Of a stretch of DNA of 64,000 nt, positions 1 to 9,174 are shown piece after piece. The DNA is from Candidatus Symbiopectobacterium sp. NZEC151. Lineage in GTDB: Bacteria; Pseudomonadota; Gammaproteobacteria; Enterobacterales; Enterobacteriaceae. Within the stretch, counting starts at the first letter, position 1; every line of letters starts with the position of its first letter. Below the pieces are notes generated by a model, which saw only the letters and a list, made by a program, of their open reading frames with translations, was not told where the DNA came from and did not search any database. Position numbers and translations under genes: made by a program. The stretch is from the NCBI RefSeq assembly GCF_025962655.1, contig NZ_JAGFPE010000003.1, positions 62,001 through 126,000 on the forward strand, read 5' to 3'.

Positions 1-857
1 GCGGTTTGGACGATCGCCGTATTCCCGACAGACGTGCAAATTTGCTGTGCATGTACCGCGGTCTGGGCGCGGAAGAAAATTTCTTTTGGGATGAGCCGCC
101 AGTGGCGCAGTTTGGCGTCTATTACCGTCACGATCTGCCGCAAAACGGGAGCCCCGGCGCGGCACCGATCTCCTGGGTCGGACCTAACCCTGATTTCGGC
201 CAGGCCAGCGGTGTTAACGATACTCGCTGGATGGTAGCCGATCGCGGCTGTCCCAACGCCGCACTGCTGCCGCTCACTAATGAAGAAACCAAGCTGGAAC
301 AGCGTATTGCTCAGTTCACCCCGCGTTTCAACGTTAACTATGCCATTGCCATGGGCTGGGCTGCCGCCGCGCTGTCACCCAATATGCGCGGTTCGGAAGG
401 CTGGGGCGATGCCAAGCTGCCGCTTGATTTCAATCAGGACGGCAAAGGCGACGGGCAAAAAGTGATTGTGATGATGGCGAACACCGTCGGCAACTGGTTC
501 GACACCGACAGCTACAACTTCAAGCGCAATCAATTTTCTGGCAGCACCGGCTCAGACGTTTCACGCCAGTTCGCCCGTAAACGCTTTCGCGATCTGTGTG
601 ACAGCTTCCGTATACGCAATCTCAAATTCTATTTTGTGGGTATTCGCCCCGGCGATCCGGAGGATTTCGGCCGCAACCTGTTTGACGAGGAAGCCACTCC
701 GGGCCTGCTTATCTGCACCGAAGGTGAAAAACGCATGAGCTTTGTAGATGGCGCAGGGTTCGGCGCAGAGGGCGTCGAAGATCAACTGATTCAACGGCTG
801 AATCGCATTGCCAGCCAAATCGAAACCGAGGGCGGCTACGTGCGGTTGGTGGAGTAA
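1..857 (+). CDS. TadG-like VWA-type pilus assembly protein, 3' part
   Basis: The frame is open from the left edge, so only the C-terminal ~284 residues are present and the true start lies outside the window. The visible part has 'AALLPLTNEETKL', then 'AMGWAAAALSP', then a W/G-rich stretch and 'KVIVMMANTVGNW'. This order (levels of Leu-Pro-Leu-Thr, a Gly-Trp helix ending in LSP, then a hydrophobic strand with a 'vlMTDG'-like position) is what I know from the C-terminal von Willebrand-like half of TadG proteins of Flp/Tad pilus systems. The C-terminus 'LNRIASQIETEGGYVRL' fits as well. It is on the same strand as the giant gene that follows 55 bases later, but nothing shows they are functionally linked. 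The family call is from motif recall only; another VWA-containing surface protein is possible. Confidence 0.6.
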   Translation, partial: GLDDRRIPDRRANLLCMYRGLGAEENFFWDEPPVAQFGVYYRHDLPQNGSPGAAPISWVGPNPDFGQASGVNDTRWMVADRGCPNAALLPLTNEETKLEQRIAQFTPRFNVNYAIAMGWAAAALSPNMRGSEGWGDAKLPLDFNQDGKGDGQKVIVMMANTVGNWFDTDSYNFKRNQFSGSTGSDVSRQFARKRFRDLCDSFRIRNLKFYFVGIRPGDPEDFGRNLFDEEATPGLLICTEGEKRMSFVDGAGFGAEGVEDQLIQRLNRIASQIETEGGYVRLVE

Positions 858-912
858 GCCCCCTATCTCGCCAGCCAAACGCGATTTGCTTCTTTTATAA
901 GGACAAAACACC

Positions 913-3900
913 ATGACATTTTCCCGTTCCAAAGCCGGCAATACACCTGCGCGCCCACCCCGTCAGGCATGGGTGTTGGAACCGCGCATGATGTTCGACG
1001 CCGCTGCCGTCGCCACCGCGGATGCCGTTGCCGCTCAGGTTATCGCGCCCACCGACAGCGCGCCGGGTGTGGATGCCACCCCGGCCCACGGTACGGTAAC
1101 CATCAATGAGGGAGAAACAGGCTTTGCCGCCGTGGATCTGTTCAGTAAGGTGACCGTGTCCACTGACACCGGTGCGGATAGCAGCGGCAAGGAATTGACC
1201 GAGTTAGTGATCACCGTCGATCGCACCGGTGCCAATCAAGTGCTGATGATCGATGGCAGTGACATTGCCCTGAAACCCACCACCACCGGAACCGAAGCGA
1301 CCCTCAACAACGGTTACAGCTATAAGGTCACCGTCAGCGGTGGCACCACCACCATCACGCTGAGTATCGAATCATCAGACGCTTTTCAACCCGCTGACGT
1401 TGCCACGCTGATCGACGGCATTGCCTATAAACCACTGGACAGCAGCGTGGCAAGCGGTGATGTCACGGTTACGCTGAAAAGCCTGAGCGATCAGGACGCG
1501 AAAGCGGCGTTGGATATTCACGCCACCGTGACGGTAGACAACAAGGTTAACGTGCCTCCCGCGCTTTCCGGCAGCCTATTACAGGAAGCAGAGGCCTTTA
1601 CCGCAGGCACACTGGCGAAAGCGACAGAAATCGCCTATTCCACAGATGGCAGCCACGTGTACGCCGCCGGTTCTGACAACACCCTCACCGTTTTCGCCGT
1701 CGACAGCACCGGGCGCTTAACCCAGCAGCAGAGTCTGGTGGTTGACGACCTCGGCACCGTTAACCATTTGGTGGTCAGTGCCGATGGCAAATCGGTCTAC
1801 ACCATTGCCGGTAACGGTAATCTGATTCAACTGAGCGTCAACGACGGCAAGCTGGCGTATGTCAGCACCACCCAGATGGAAGGCGGCGGCTCAACCGGCG
1901 GACTGGCGATTTCTGATGACGGCAAACAAGTCTATGTGGATGCCAGCGGTAATTACGGGCGCGAGGTGTATGTCTACAACCGCGATGCCGACGGGGCATT
2001 AACACAGGTGCAGAAACTGGAGGCGCACCGTAACGGCATGATTGCCACCTCCGGTGACTATGTTTATGTAATCCACAGCGGTGCTGGGATTTCCGCCCCC
2101 CACGAAATAAAGGTGTATCAACGTAATGCCACGACGGGCATCCTGACACAGATCGACGACCTTATTCTTACCAAGAAAGGGATGGATTCCATCGACTACG
2201 CGCTGACCACCTCCAACGATGGCAAGCTGCTGTACGTCGGTGACCCAACCAGCGCCAATATCGTTATTTACCAGTTAGGCAGCGACAACAAGCTGGCCCA
2301 GATCAACACCGTTACCAGCGACAAGATAGCCAGCCTGACGCTTAGCCGCGATGGCACCCAGCTTTACGCTGCGACCACGACGGGCACCGTGAATGTTTAC
2401 GCCGTGGGTGAAAGTGGCAGCCTGACGCTCACCGGCAGCAGCACCGGCACCACCAACGGCGGTGACATCGCTGTCTCTGCCGATGGCAACTCTATTCTGG
2501 TTTCTGGCAACGGTATCAGTCGCTATTCGCCCATCCAAACGCTGCTGCGCGGTGGTGAAATTACGCTGGCACACGGCTTGACGCTGTCTGATGCCAACAA
2601 TGACCGCCTGGCAGACGGCAACGGGGATTATCACGGCACCACGCTGACGCTTTCCCGCGCAACCGACGCACAAGCTGACGACCAGTTCGGCTTTGCGCCA
2701 GGCAGTGGCCTGCAACTGATCGACGGGAAAGTGATGAAGGGCGATACCGCTATTGCCAGCTTTAGCCAAAGCGCGGGCACGCTCACGCTCACCTTCCTGG
2801 CGGGTGCCAGTAAAGCTGATGCCAATGCGGTATTGCACCAAATCACCTACAGCAACACCGGCGCCGACACCAATGGCACCCTGGTAAAACTGGCCCTGCG
2901 CGCCAATGACGGCAAGGCAGACAGCCAAACCGTCACCTTTGATGTGCTGATCACCAACAATACCGCCCCGACGCTCGATGCCACCCCCATAGGCAACAAG
3001 ACCTATGACACCCACGGCACGGTGGTTAACCCGTTTAGCAACGCCACGATCAGCGCCGGTGAGATTGGTCAGTCGATTATCGAACTGACGTTGACCATTG
3101 ACAACGTAGACCAGGCTGCGAATGAATTTATTATCATCGCTGGCACGCGCATCAATCTGGCGAGCGACGGCAGCGGTCAGGCCGGTGACTATCATTACAC
3201 TTACACCCGTAGCTACGGAACCGGCACACTGACGATCGGTCATGAAGCAGGCGTAACCGCCGCTGCGGCACAAACGCTGGTCAACGGCATCGCCTACGTC
3301 AACGACACCGAACAGGCCACCACGGGCACACGCACCATCACGCTGACCAGCCTGCGCGATAACGGGGGCACCGAAGGTGAGGGTAACGATACTGGCGATC
3401 TGGCGATCGCCGCCACCATCGCGTTAGCCATCAATAATCCTCCCGGTTGGCAAAACAGCATCACCAACCCCGACGCCACGCTCTATTACAACAACGGCAC
3501 CCTAAGCGGATACGGTGAATACGTCACCGCTATCACCGTGTCGGCGGATGGCAAAACGCTGCTGGTCAGCGGCAGCGACGGAGCCAATGCGGGTGGCAAC
3601 AGCACGCTGCGCATCTATAGCCGTGACAGCACAACCGGTGAATTAACCCTGGTGCAAACCTTTATTCAGGGTGAGAGCGACAATCCGGAGACCACGGCGA
3701 TCGAAGCCAACGGCCTTAGCGGTATCACCACGATGACCATGCATGGCAACGATCTGTACGTCGCCGGGCACAGCGGCGATGCAACGACCTACTCACTGGT
3801 GCGCTTCACCTACGATGCCACCAGCGGCCAATACACCTATGCGGGCATCGTCGCCACCCAAGGGGGGGACGGTGCAACAGGGCTGGATGCACAGATCACC

Positions 3901-6900
3901 GAAATCGTGATTTCAGCGGATGGTAAATCGCTCTATACCATCAACGGCCTGACGACGGTGGATGGCACCACCGGCAAATCGGTGTTAGCCCAATTCTCTC
4001 GCGATCCGGATACCGGTGCCCTCACCTATTTAGGCGAGTATCAAGGGGGTTCTGCAACGCTCGGCATGAATGCGCCAAGCGGCATGGTTATCTCCGGCGA
4101 TGGCAAATCGGTTTACGTTGCCAACAGCAGCAACAGCATGATCACTGTGCTGTCTCGCGATACGCAGACCGGCAAACTGACTTACGTCGGCCTGATCAAT
4201 GATGCCAGCATTAGCGCCGATCCCAACAGCGCAGCGCGCCCCAGCGATAATCGCTATTTGGCTAATATGCAAGACATTACCCTCTCCCCCGACGGTAATT
4301 TTGTTTATGTCGGTTCCGGGCAGCAGGCTACGCTGTCTATTTTCAGCCGCAACGCCAGCGATGGCAGTTTGACCTATGCCGGCACGGTGGATCTCTATAG
4401 CAAGGGCTATACCCCTGCCAATGCGCTTTCGGTGCGCGAACTGGTTATCTCACAGGATGGTACGGCACTTTATGCCGGTATGAACGGTGGCTCAGTACTG
4501 GTGTTCAGTCGCGATGCCATTACCGGTGCGCTGACGTTTGTCAGCGCGCTCAATACCGGCGCACGCACCAACCACATTGCGGTCAGCGCAGATGGGCTCA
4601 ACCTTTATAGCGGACGCAGTTCCGGCGGCACCGGACTGGCGATACTTTCGGCTTTACCAAATGCAACCTACACCGCCGATGGCTCAACCCCCTTCGCGCA
4701 AGGATTACACTTCTCCGATGTCGATGCGGATCAAATCACGGATTACAAAGGCACGACGCTGACCATAAATCGCGCCAGCGGTGCCTCGGCGGACGATCAA
4801 TTCAGCTTTAAAAATGGTTCCGGGTTGCGTCTGGAAAACGGCACGATCATGAAGGGCAAGGCGACCATTGCCACCTTCGCGACGCAGGATGGCGTACTGA
4901 CCATCACCTTTAGCCGTGATGTGGATAAAGCCACCGCCAATCAGGTATTGCAGCAGGTCACCTACCGTAACACCGGCACCGAAGCACCAGCGCGGGTTGA
5001 TCTGAACATCGCCGTGCGCGATAGCGGCGGCAAATCCGCCACAACCGCCGTGGCACTGCTGTTAACCGACTCGCCGGTTGAACCCACGCTGAGTGCGGAA
5101 GGCAAGCAGACCACCGCCATCATCTCTACCAGCGGCCTACCCGCAGCAGTCGATCTGTTCGATAATGTGGATGTACGACTTGGCAAAGCGGGCGCGGCGC
5201 TCTCAGAATTGACCTTCACGGTAAACCGTGCCAGCGCCAATGATGCGTTGGTGATTGATGGCACCACTATCACGTTAACGGCTTCCGAAGGCGTGACAGC
5301 ACAGGGACATTCGTATCAGGTGACGGTTAAGGATGGTATCACTACCCTCACACTCAAGCTCAAGAACGGCGATAACACACCAAACGACGTGAATGCCCTG
5401 ATCGACAATATCCACTATAGAGTACTGAACAGCGATGTAGCGCAAGGTGCCGTTACCGTCACGCTGACACAACTGGTTGATAGCGCCGATAACACCACCA
5501 CGCTCGATATCCACAGCACCGTTGCCGTGCTTGATACCCGCCTGACGCCGCATCTGGGTGCCGAAACGGGTGCGCTTGACTATGCGCACTTGTTTGATCT
5601 GTTGGATGACAAAGGCAACTCCCGCTTTACCGGCCTTCAAGGCATCACGATTGTAGGAGACAAGATCTACCTGGTTCGCACTCACAGCGATTGGGTTTAT
5701 GACGAAACGACGGGAACCGGACAGGACGTTGAGTCCAACGTCCTTTACCTGGTCGAGCGTGATACCGACGGCAAGCTGTACATGACCAAAAGCGCGGAGA
5801 TCACCGGGTTAACCGGTGCGGCGCAAGTGCGCGTTTCCAGCGATGGCAGCAGCCTGTATGTCATTGGTGCAGATAATATCGCGCTGTTTGATGCCAACGA
5901 TCTGCATCAAATTGGCACCGTTGGCGGCGATATCGGCATGGTGCGCGATGTGTTAGCCAACGGCGACAAGGTTTACATCACCAGCGGCGACAGCCTGCTG
6001 GTGTTCACCCGCACCGGAGAGACGCTGACACTGACCACAACGCTCACCGATGCGGGAGACACCGGCCAGCAACTCGACGGTGCCAACGCGCTGACCCTGT
6101 CACCGGATGGCAAAACGCTGTTTGTCGCAACCTCAGGCGGCGATACGGTGGTGAGCAGGTTCAGCGTGAGCGACGACGGCACCCTGACCTACAAACAAGC
6201 TATCGCCGGTTCGACGGCCAGTGAAGAGGGTTACTACGCCTCCGCCATCACGGTTTCACCCGACGGCAAATCACTGTATGTGGTGGATAACAATACCTCG
6301 CTGCATATCTTCACCGTAGCGCAAGACGGCACGCTCACCGCAACCTCAACCTTGACGATCAGCTCAGGTGAAGGCGACGAGGGGAAACCAACCAGCGTCA
6401 AGCAGGTACTGGTCTCTCCTGATGGCAGCTCCGTGGTGATCACCGGGGAACTGGGGCGCAGCGACAATTACAACACCTACGGCATCATTCTCTATGCGCG
6501 CGCTGCCGACGGCAGCTTGACACAGCGCCAGGCAGTGGAAGGCTTTGGTAATGTAGCAGATTATAAAGGGACGGTATTGAGCGAGGTGCGCTATGCCAGC
6601 TTCAGCGCCGATGGGAAGCAGCTTTACCTCACGGGCACCCTGTATATCCAGGATAGTACCAGCGGCTCGAGGCCGGAAGGGATGGTTATCCTCGATCTCA
6701 TACCTGCCACTGAAACCTTTACCGAAAGAGGCGATGCGGTTGCACTGCTCCCCGGCGGCATCTTATCGGCCCCGGTCAACGATCAAAGCAGCTATCAAGG
6801 TGCCACACTGGTGATTGAACGCACCGGCGGCGCACAGGCTGGCGATCAGTTTGGGCTTTCTGCCGGCAGCGGCCTGACCCTGACAGAGGATGGCAAGATC

Positions 6901-9069
6901 TCGCAGGGAGGCAAGGCGATCGCCAATGTCACTATCGATACCAGTGGCAAACTGACCATCACCTTTTTAGCGGGCGTCACGCAAGCGGAAGCACAGCAGG
7001 TGCTGCGAGCCATTGCTTACCAATCCACCAGTAACGACCTGACGGCTGCCAGCACTGAGGCCACTTTCCGTATCAACTTCAATGACGGACAAAATCATAC
7101 AGCCGAATTCACCACCGTGGTGAATCTCATCGGCGTTAACGATCCGGCAGTGGTCAGCACTGAGCCAGTGAACTCAACCTACGTACCGGGCAGCGATGCG
7201 ATCACGCTGTTCAAGAACACACTCATTGATACCATTGAAGCTGGCCAAAAAATTCATCGGGTAGAGATTTCCGTTTCCCCGGTCAGTGTCGGTGATGTGC
7301 TGCATGTAGAGGGCGGGGACATCTCGCTCGACAAGACCATCGACTATCAGGCTTTTGTTGGTGAAAGCGGAATGGAATACCGCGTCAGTGTCAGCAACGG
7401 CGTTGCCACCGTGACGTTGTATGTTACGCGTGACGGCGCCAGCACCGCACAGTTGATCGATGGTATCACCTATAGCCACAACGACGCAGACGCTACGGGT
7501 AGCCGCACAGTGGGTCTGACCGTTTATGAGGAAGGGGATTGGCGGCAGGAGCTTAAGACTGAATTCAGTGAAAAAACTGTCGTCACCTTCAAAGGCAGTG
7601 ATGTCCCTGAAAACAGCGCCCCAGTCTATAACGACCAAGCCGGGTTGAACCTGGGCACACTGCAAGCGGGCAGCGCATATCACTATACCTTGCCGCAAAA
7701 CCTGTTTACCGATGCCGATAACGACACGTTAACCTGGAACGTCAGCGGCTTGCCGGACGGGCTGAAGTTTGATGCAGCAACCCGCACCCTTTCAGGCACG
7801 CCTACGGCGTCTGGTGAATTTACCGTGACGCTCACCGCCAGCGATGGCAAAGCGCAAGCCAGCCATGCGGTCACGGTGACGGTAGCGCAAGCACCTGATG
7901 TCGAGCCGGATAACAGTGCTCCGGTGTACAACGACCAAGCCGGGCTGAATCTGGGCGCACTGCAAGCGGGTAGCGCCTATCACTACACCTTGCCGGAAAA
8001 CCTGTTTAGCGATGCTGATAACGACACGTTGACCTGGAACGTCAGCGGCTTGCCGGACGGGCTGAGCTTTGATGCAGCAACTCGCACCATTTCGGGTACA
8101 CCCGCCACATCAGGCACGTTTACCGTGGTACTCACCGCCAGCGATGGCAAAGCGCAAGCCACGCATGCGGTCAATGTGACCGTCGCGCAAGCCCCTGTGG
8201 AGCCGCAGCCGGAAACGCCAGATAACTCGGCACCGGCCCCGGTGATCCTGACCACCTCGTCGGCAAGCGTGCCCGATGCATTGAATGAACGGGAACAGGA
8301 ACAGCCCTTAAGCGCAATCGTTGCGGCGCTGTCTCAAACGTCTTCACCGGCAGCACACGCTACGTTTTCCGCGGAATTTGCGGCAGCGCAGTCTCACTCC
8401 GCAGCAGAACGCACTGCCGCGCCCTGGGTGCTCGATCCCGTGATGCAAACGCTGCTGCCGCCGCTGGAAACGGTGAATTTTGCCGCGCGCGGCAACACGG
8501 TTCAGCGCGACAACACGTCGGTACAGGCGACGGATTCATCGCTGTTCCAGCGCGTACCCGGTCAAACCACCTCGTTGGAATCGGCTTACAGCAGCCTGCA
8601 AGGGTCGTTGCAGCGCGACAGCGCTGGCGCACTGGTGTTTACCCTGCCGTCACGCCTGTTCAGTGCGCGTGATAACGGCGTAGCGCTGTCGTTGCAGCTC
8701 GCCAATGGACGTCCCCTGCCCGCCTGGATTCAGTTTGATACCCGCAGCGGTCAGCTACGCATCACCGATCCTGACGCCGTGCAGGTAAACCAGATCCAGT
8801 TGGCGCTGACCGCGCAGGCGGCCGACGGCGCGCGTCGCACCATACCGGTCACGTTGCAAACCGGACTCGAGACATCGGTTAGCCAGCCAACGGATCGCGG
8901 TGCCTCCACCGCGCTGCCGCCGCTACCGGACGACAGCGTGCAGGACAGCCGCATCGAGATCGCACTGCCCACCGGAAAAACCGCGTTTAGCGAGCAGCTT
9001 AGCGCACCGCGTGCCGAGCAGGATGCCCTACTGGCAGCACTGAGTGAATTGAGCCGTCTGCGCGCGTGA
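913..9069 (+). CDS. Giant LEPR-motif secreted protein with three beta-propellers and Ig-like modules
   Basis: 2718 residues, preceded by AAGGA seven bases before the ATG. Residues 22-31 read LEPRMMFDAA, a LEPR-type N-terminal motif known from very large exported adhesin-like proteins; no ordinary Sec signal peptide precedes it. The order is an Ig/cadherin-like module (about 50-216), propeller 1 (226-543), two Ig-like modules (546-841), propeller 2 (843-1253), two modules (1250-1550), propeller 3 (1556-1935), two modules (1943-2230), two near-identical 100-residue He_PIG/CADG-type repeats (2234-2433), and a low-complexity C-terminus with one more CADG-like fold (about 2570-2650). Blades repeat 'SxDGKxxYV' as in lactonase-type (YVTN/Pgl) propellers. 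There are no glycine-rich RTX nonapeptides, so a standard HlyA-type C-terminal signal is not evident. The four downstream genes look like its export and assembly apparatus. A role as surface adhesin or matrix protein is inferred. Confidence 0.85.
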   Translation: MTFSRSKAGNTPARPPRQAWVLEPRMMFDAAAVATADAVAAQVIAPTDSAPGVDATPAHGTVTINEGETGFAAVDLFSKVTVSTDTGADSSGKELTELVITVDRTGANQVLMIDGSDIALKPTTTGTEATLNNGYSYKVTVSGGTTTITLSIESSDAFQPADVATLIDGIAYKPLDSSVASGDVTVTLKSLSDQDAKAALDIHATVTVDNKVNVPPALSGSLLQEAEAFTAGTLAKATEIAYSTDGSHVYAAGSDNTLTVFAVDSTGRLTQQQSLVVDDLGTVNHLVVSADGKSVYTIAGNGNLIQLSVNDGKLAYVSTTQMEGGGSTGGLAISDDGKQVYVDASGNYGREVYVYNRDADGALTQVQKLEAHRNGMIATSGDYVYVIHSGAGISAPHEIKVYQRNATTGILTQIDDLILTKKGMDSIDYALTTSNDGKLLYVGDPTSANIVIYQLGSDNKLAQINTVTSDKIASLTLSRDGTQLYAATTTGTVNVYAVGESGSLTLTGSSTGTTNGGDIAVSADGNSILVSGNGISRYSPIQTLLRGGEITLAHGLTLSDANNDRLADGNGDYHGTTLTLSRATDAQADDQFGFAPGSGLQLIDGKVMKGDTAIASFSQSAGTLTLTFLAGASKADANAVLHQITYSNTGADTNGTLVKLALRANDGKADSQTVTFDVLITNNTAPTLDATPIGNKTYDTHGTVVNPFSNATISAGEIGQSIIELTLTIDNVDQAANEFIIIAGTRINLASDGSGQAGDYHYTYTRSYGTGTLTIGHEAGVTAAAAQTLVNGIAYVNDTEQATTGTRTITLTSLRDNGGTEGEGNDTGDLAIAATIALAINNPPGWQNSITNPDATLYYNNGTLSGYGEYVTAITVSADGKTLLVSGSDGANAGGNSTLRIYSRDSTTGELTLVQTFIQGESDNPETTAIEANGLSGITTMTMHGNDLYVAGHSGDATTYSLVRFTYDATSGQYTYAGIVATQGGDGATGLDAQITEIVISADGKSLYTINGLTTVDGTTGKSVLAQFSRDPDTGALTYLGEYQGGSATLGMNAPSGMVISGDGKSVYVANSSNSMITVLSRDTQTGKLTYVGLINDASISADPNSAARPSDNRYLANMQDITLSPDGNFVYVGSGQQATLSIFSRNASDGSLTYAGTVDLYSKGYTPANALSVRELVISQDGTALYAGMNGGSVLVFSRDAITGALTFVSALNTGARTNHIAVSADGLNLYSGRSSGGTGLAILSALPNATYTADGSTPFAQGLHFSDVDADQITDYKGTTLTINRASGASADDQFSFKNGSGLRLENGTIMKGKATIATFATQDGVLTITFSRDVDKATANQVLQQVTYRNTGTEAPARVDLNIAVRDSGGKSATTAVALLLTDSPVEPTLSAEGKQTTAIISTSGLPAAVDLFDNVDVRLGKAGAALSELTFTVNRASANDALVIDGTTITLTASEGVTAQGHSYQVTVKDGITTLTLKLKNGDNTPNDVNALIDNIHYRVLNSDVAQGAVTVTLTQLVDSADNTTTLDIHSTVAVLDTRLTPHLGAETGALDYAHLFDLLDDKGNSRFTGLQGITIVGDKIYLVRTHSDWVYDETTGTGQDVESNVLYLVERDTDGKLYMTKSAEITGLTGAAQVRVSSDGSSLYVIGADNIALFDANDLHQIGTVGGDIGMVRDVLANGDKVYITSGDSLLVFTRTGETLTLTTTLTDAGDTGQQLDGANALTLSPDGKTLFVATSGGDTVVSRFSVSDDGTLTYKQAIAGSTASEEGYYASAITVSPDGKSLYVVDNNTSLHIFTVAQDGTLTATSTLTISSGEGDEGKPTSVKQVLVSPDGSSVVITGELGRSDNYNTYGIILYARAADGSLTQRQAVEGFGNVADYKGTVLSEVRYASFSADGKQLYLTGTLYIQDSTSGSRPEGMVILDLIPATETFTERGDAVALLPGGILSAPVNDQSSYQGATLVIERTGGAQAGDQFGLSAGSGLTLTEDGKISQGGKAIANVTIDTSGKLTITFLAGVTQAEAQQVLRAIAYQSTSNDLTAASTEATFRINFNDGQNHTAEFTTVVNLIGVNDPAVVSTEPVNSTYVPGSDAITLFKNTLIDTIEAGQKIHRVEISVSPVSVGDVLHVEGGDISLDKTIDYQAFVGESGMEYRVSVSNGVATVTLYVTRDGASTAQLIDGITYSHNDADATGSRTVGLTVYEEGDWRQELKTEFSEKTVVTFKGSDVPENSAPVYNDQAGLNLGTLQAGSAYHYTLPQNLFTDADNDTLTWNVSGLPDGLKFDAATRTLSGTPTASGEFTVTLTASDGKAQASHAVTVTVAQAPDVEPDNSAPVYNDQAGLNLGALQAGSAYHYTLPENLFSDADNDTLTWNVSGLPDGLSFDAATRTISGTPATSGTFTVVLTASDGKAQATHAVNVTVAQAPVEPQPETPDNSAPAPVILTTSSASVPDALNEREQEQPLSAIVAALSQTSSPAAHATFSAEFAAAQSHSAAERTAAPWVLDPVMQTLLPPLETVNFAARGNTVQRDNTSVQATDSSLFQRVPGQTTSLESAYSSLQGSLQRDSAGALVFTLPSRLFSARDNGVALSLQLANGRPLPAWIQFDTRSGQLRITDPDAVQVNQIQLALTAQAADGARRTIPVTLQTGLETSVSQPTDRGASTALPPLPDDSVQDSRIEIALPTGKTAFSEQLSAPRAEQDALLAALSELSRLRA
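7612..8211 (+). repeat. Two tandem 300-bp repeats coding He_PIG/CADG Ig-like domains
   Basis: Copies at about 7612-7911 and 7912-8211 are in exact 300-bp register. Both encode 'SAPVYNDQAGLNLG' and, later, 'DADNDTLTWNVSGLPDGL'. The DNA differs mainly at third positions, so the duplication is fairly old compared with the RTX repeats further on. Confidence 0.9.
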
Positions 9070-9174
9070 CAGGTGCGGGACATATTGCAGCATTTAACCA
9101 TACGTTCAGTCGGTTGCAGGCCACTCAGCCCACAACCGACAGAGAATAAACCCATTACAAGAGGGAATAACCCG

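Noticed and set aside
2275-3273. 332-codon antisense frame in the LEPR gene
   Set aside because: It lies entirely opposite a strongly coding region and shows only the mirrored codon bias of the real gene.
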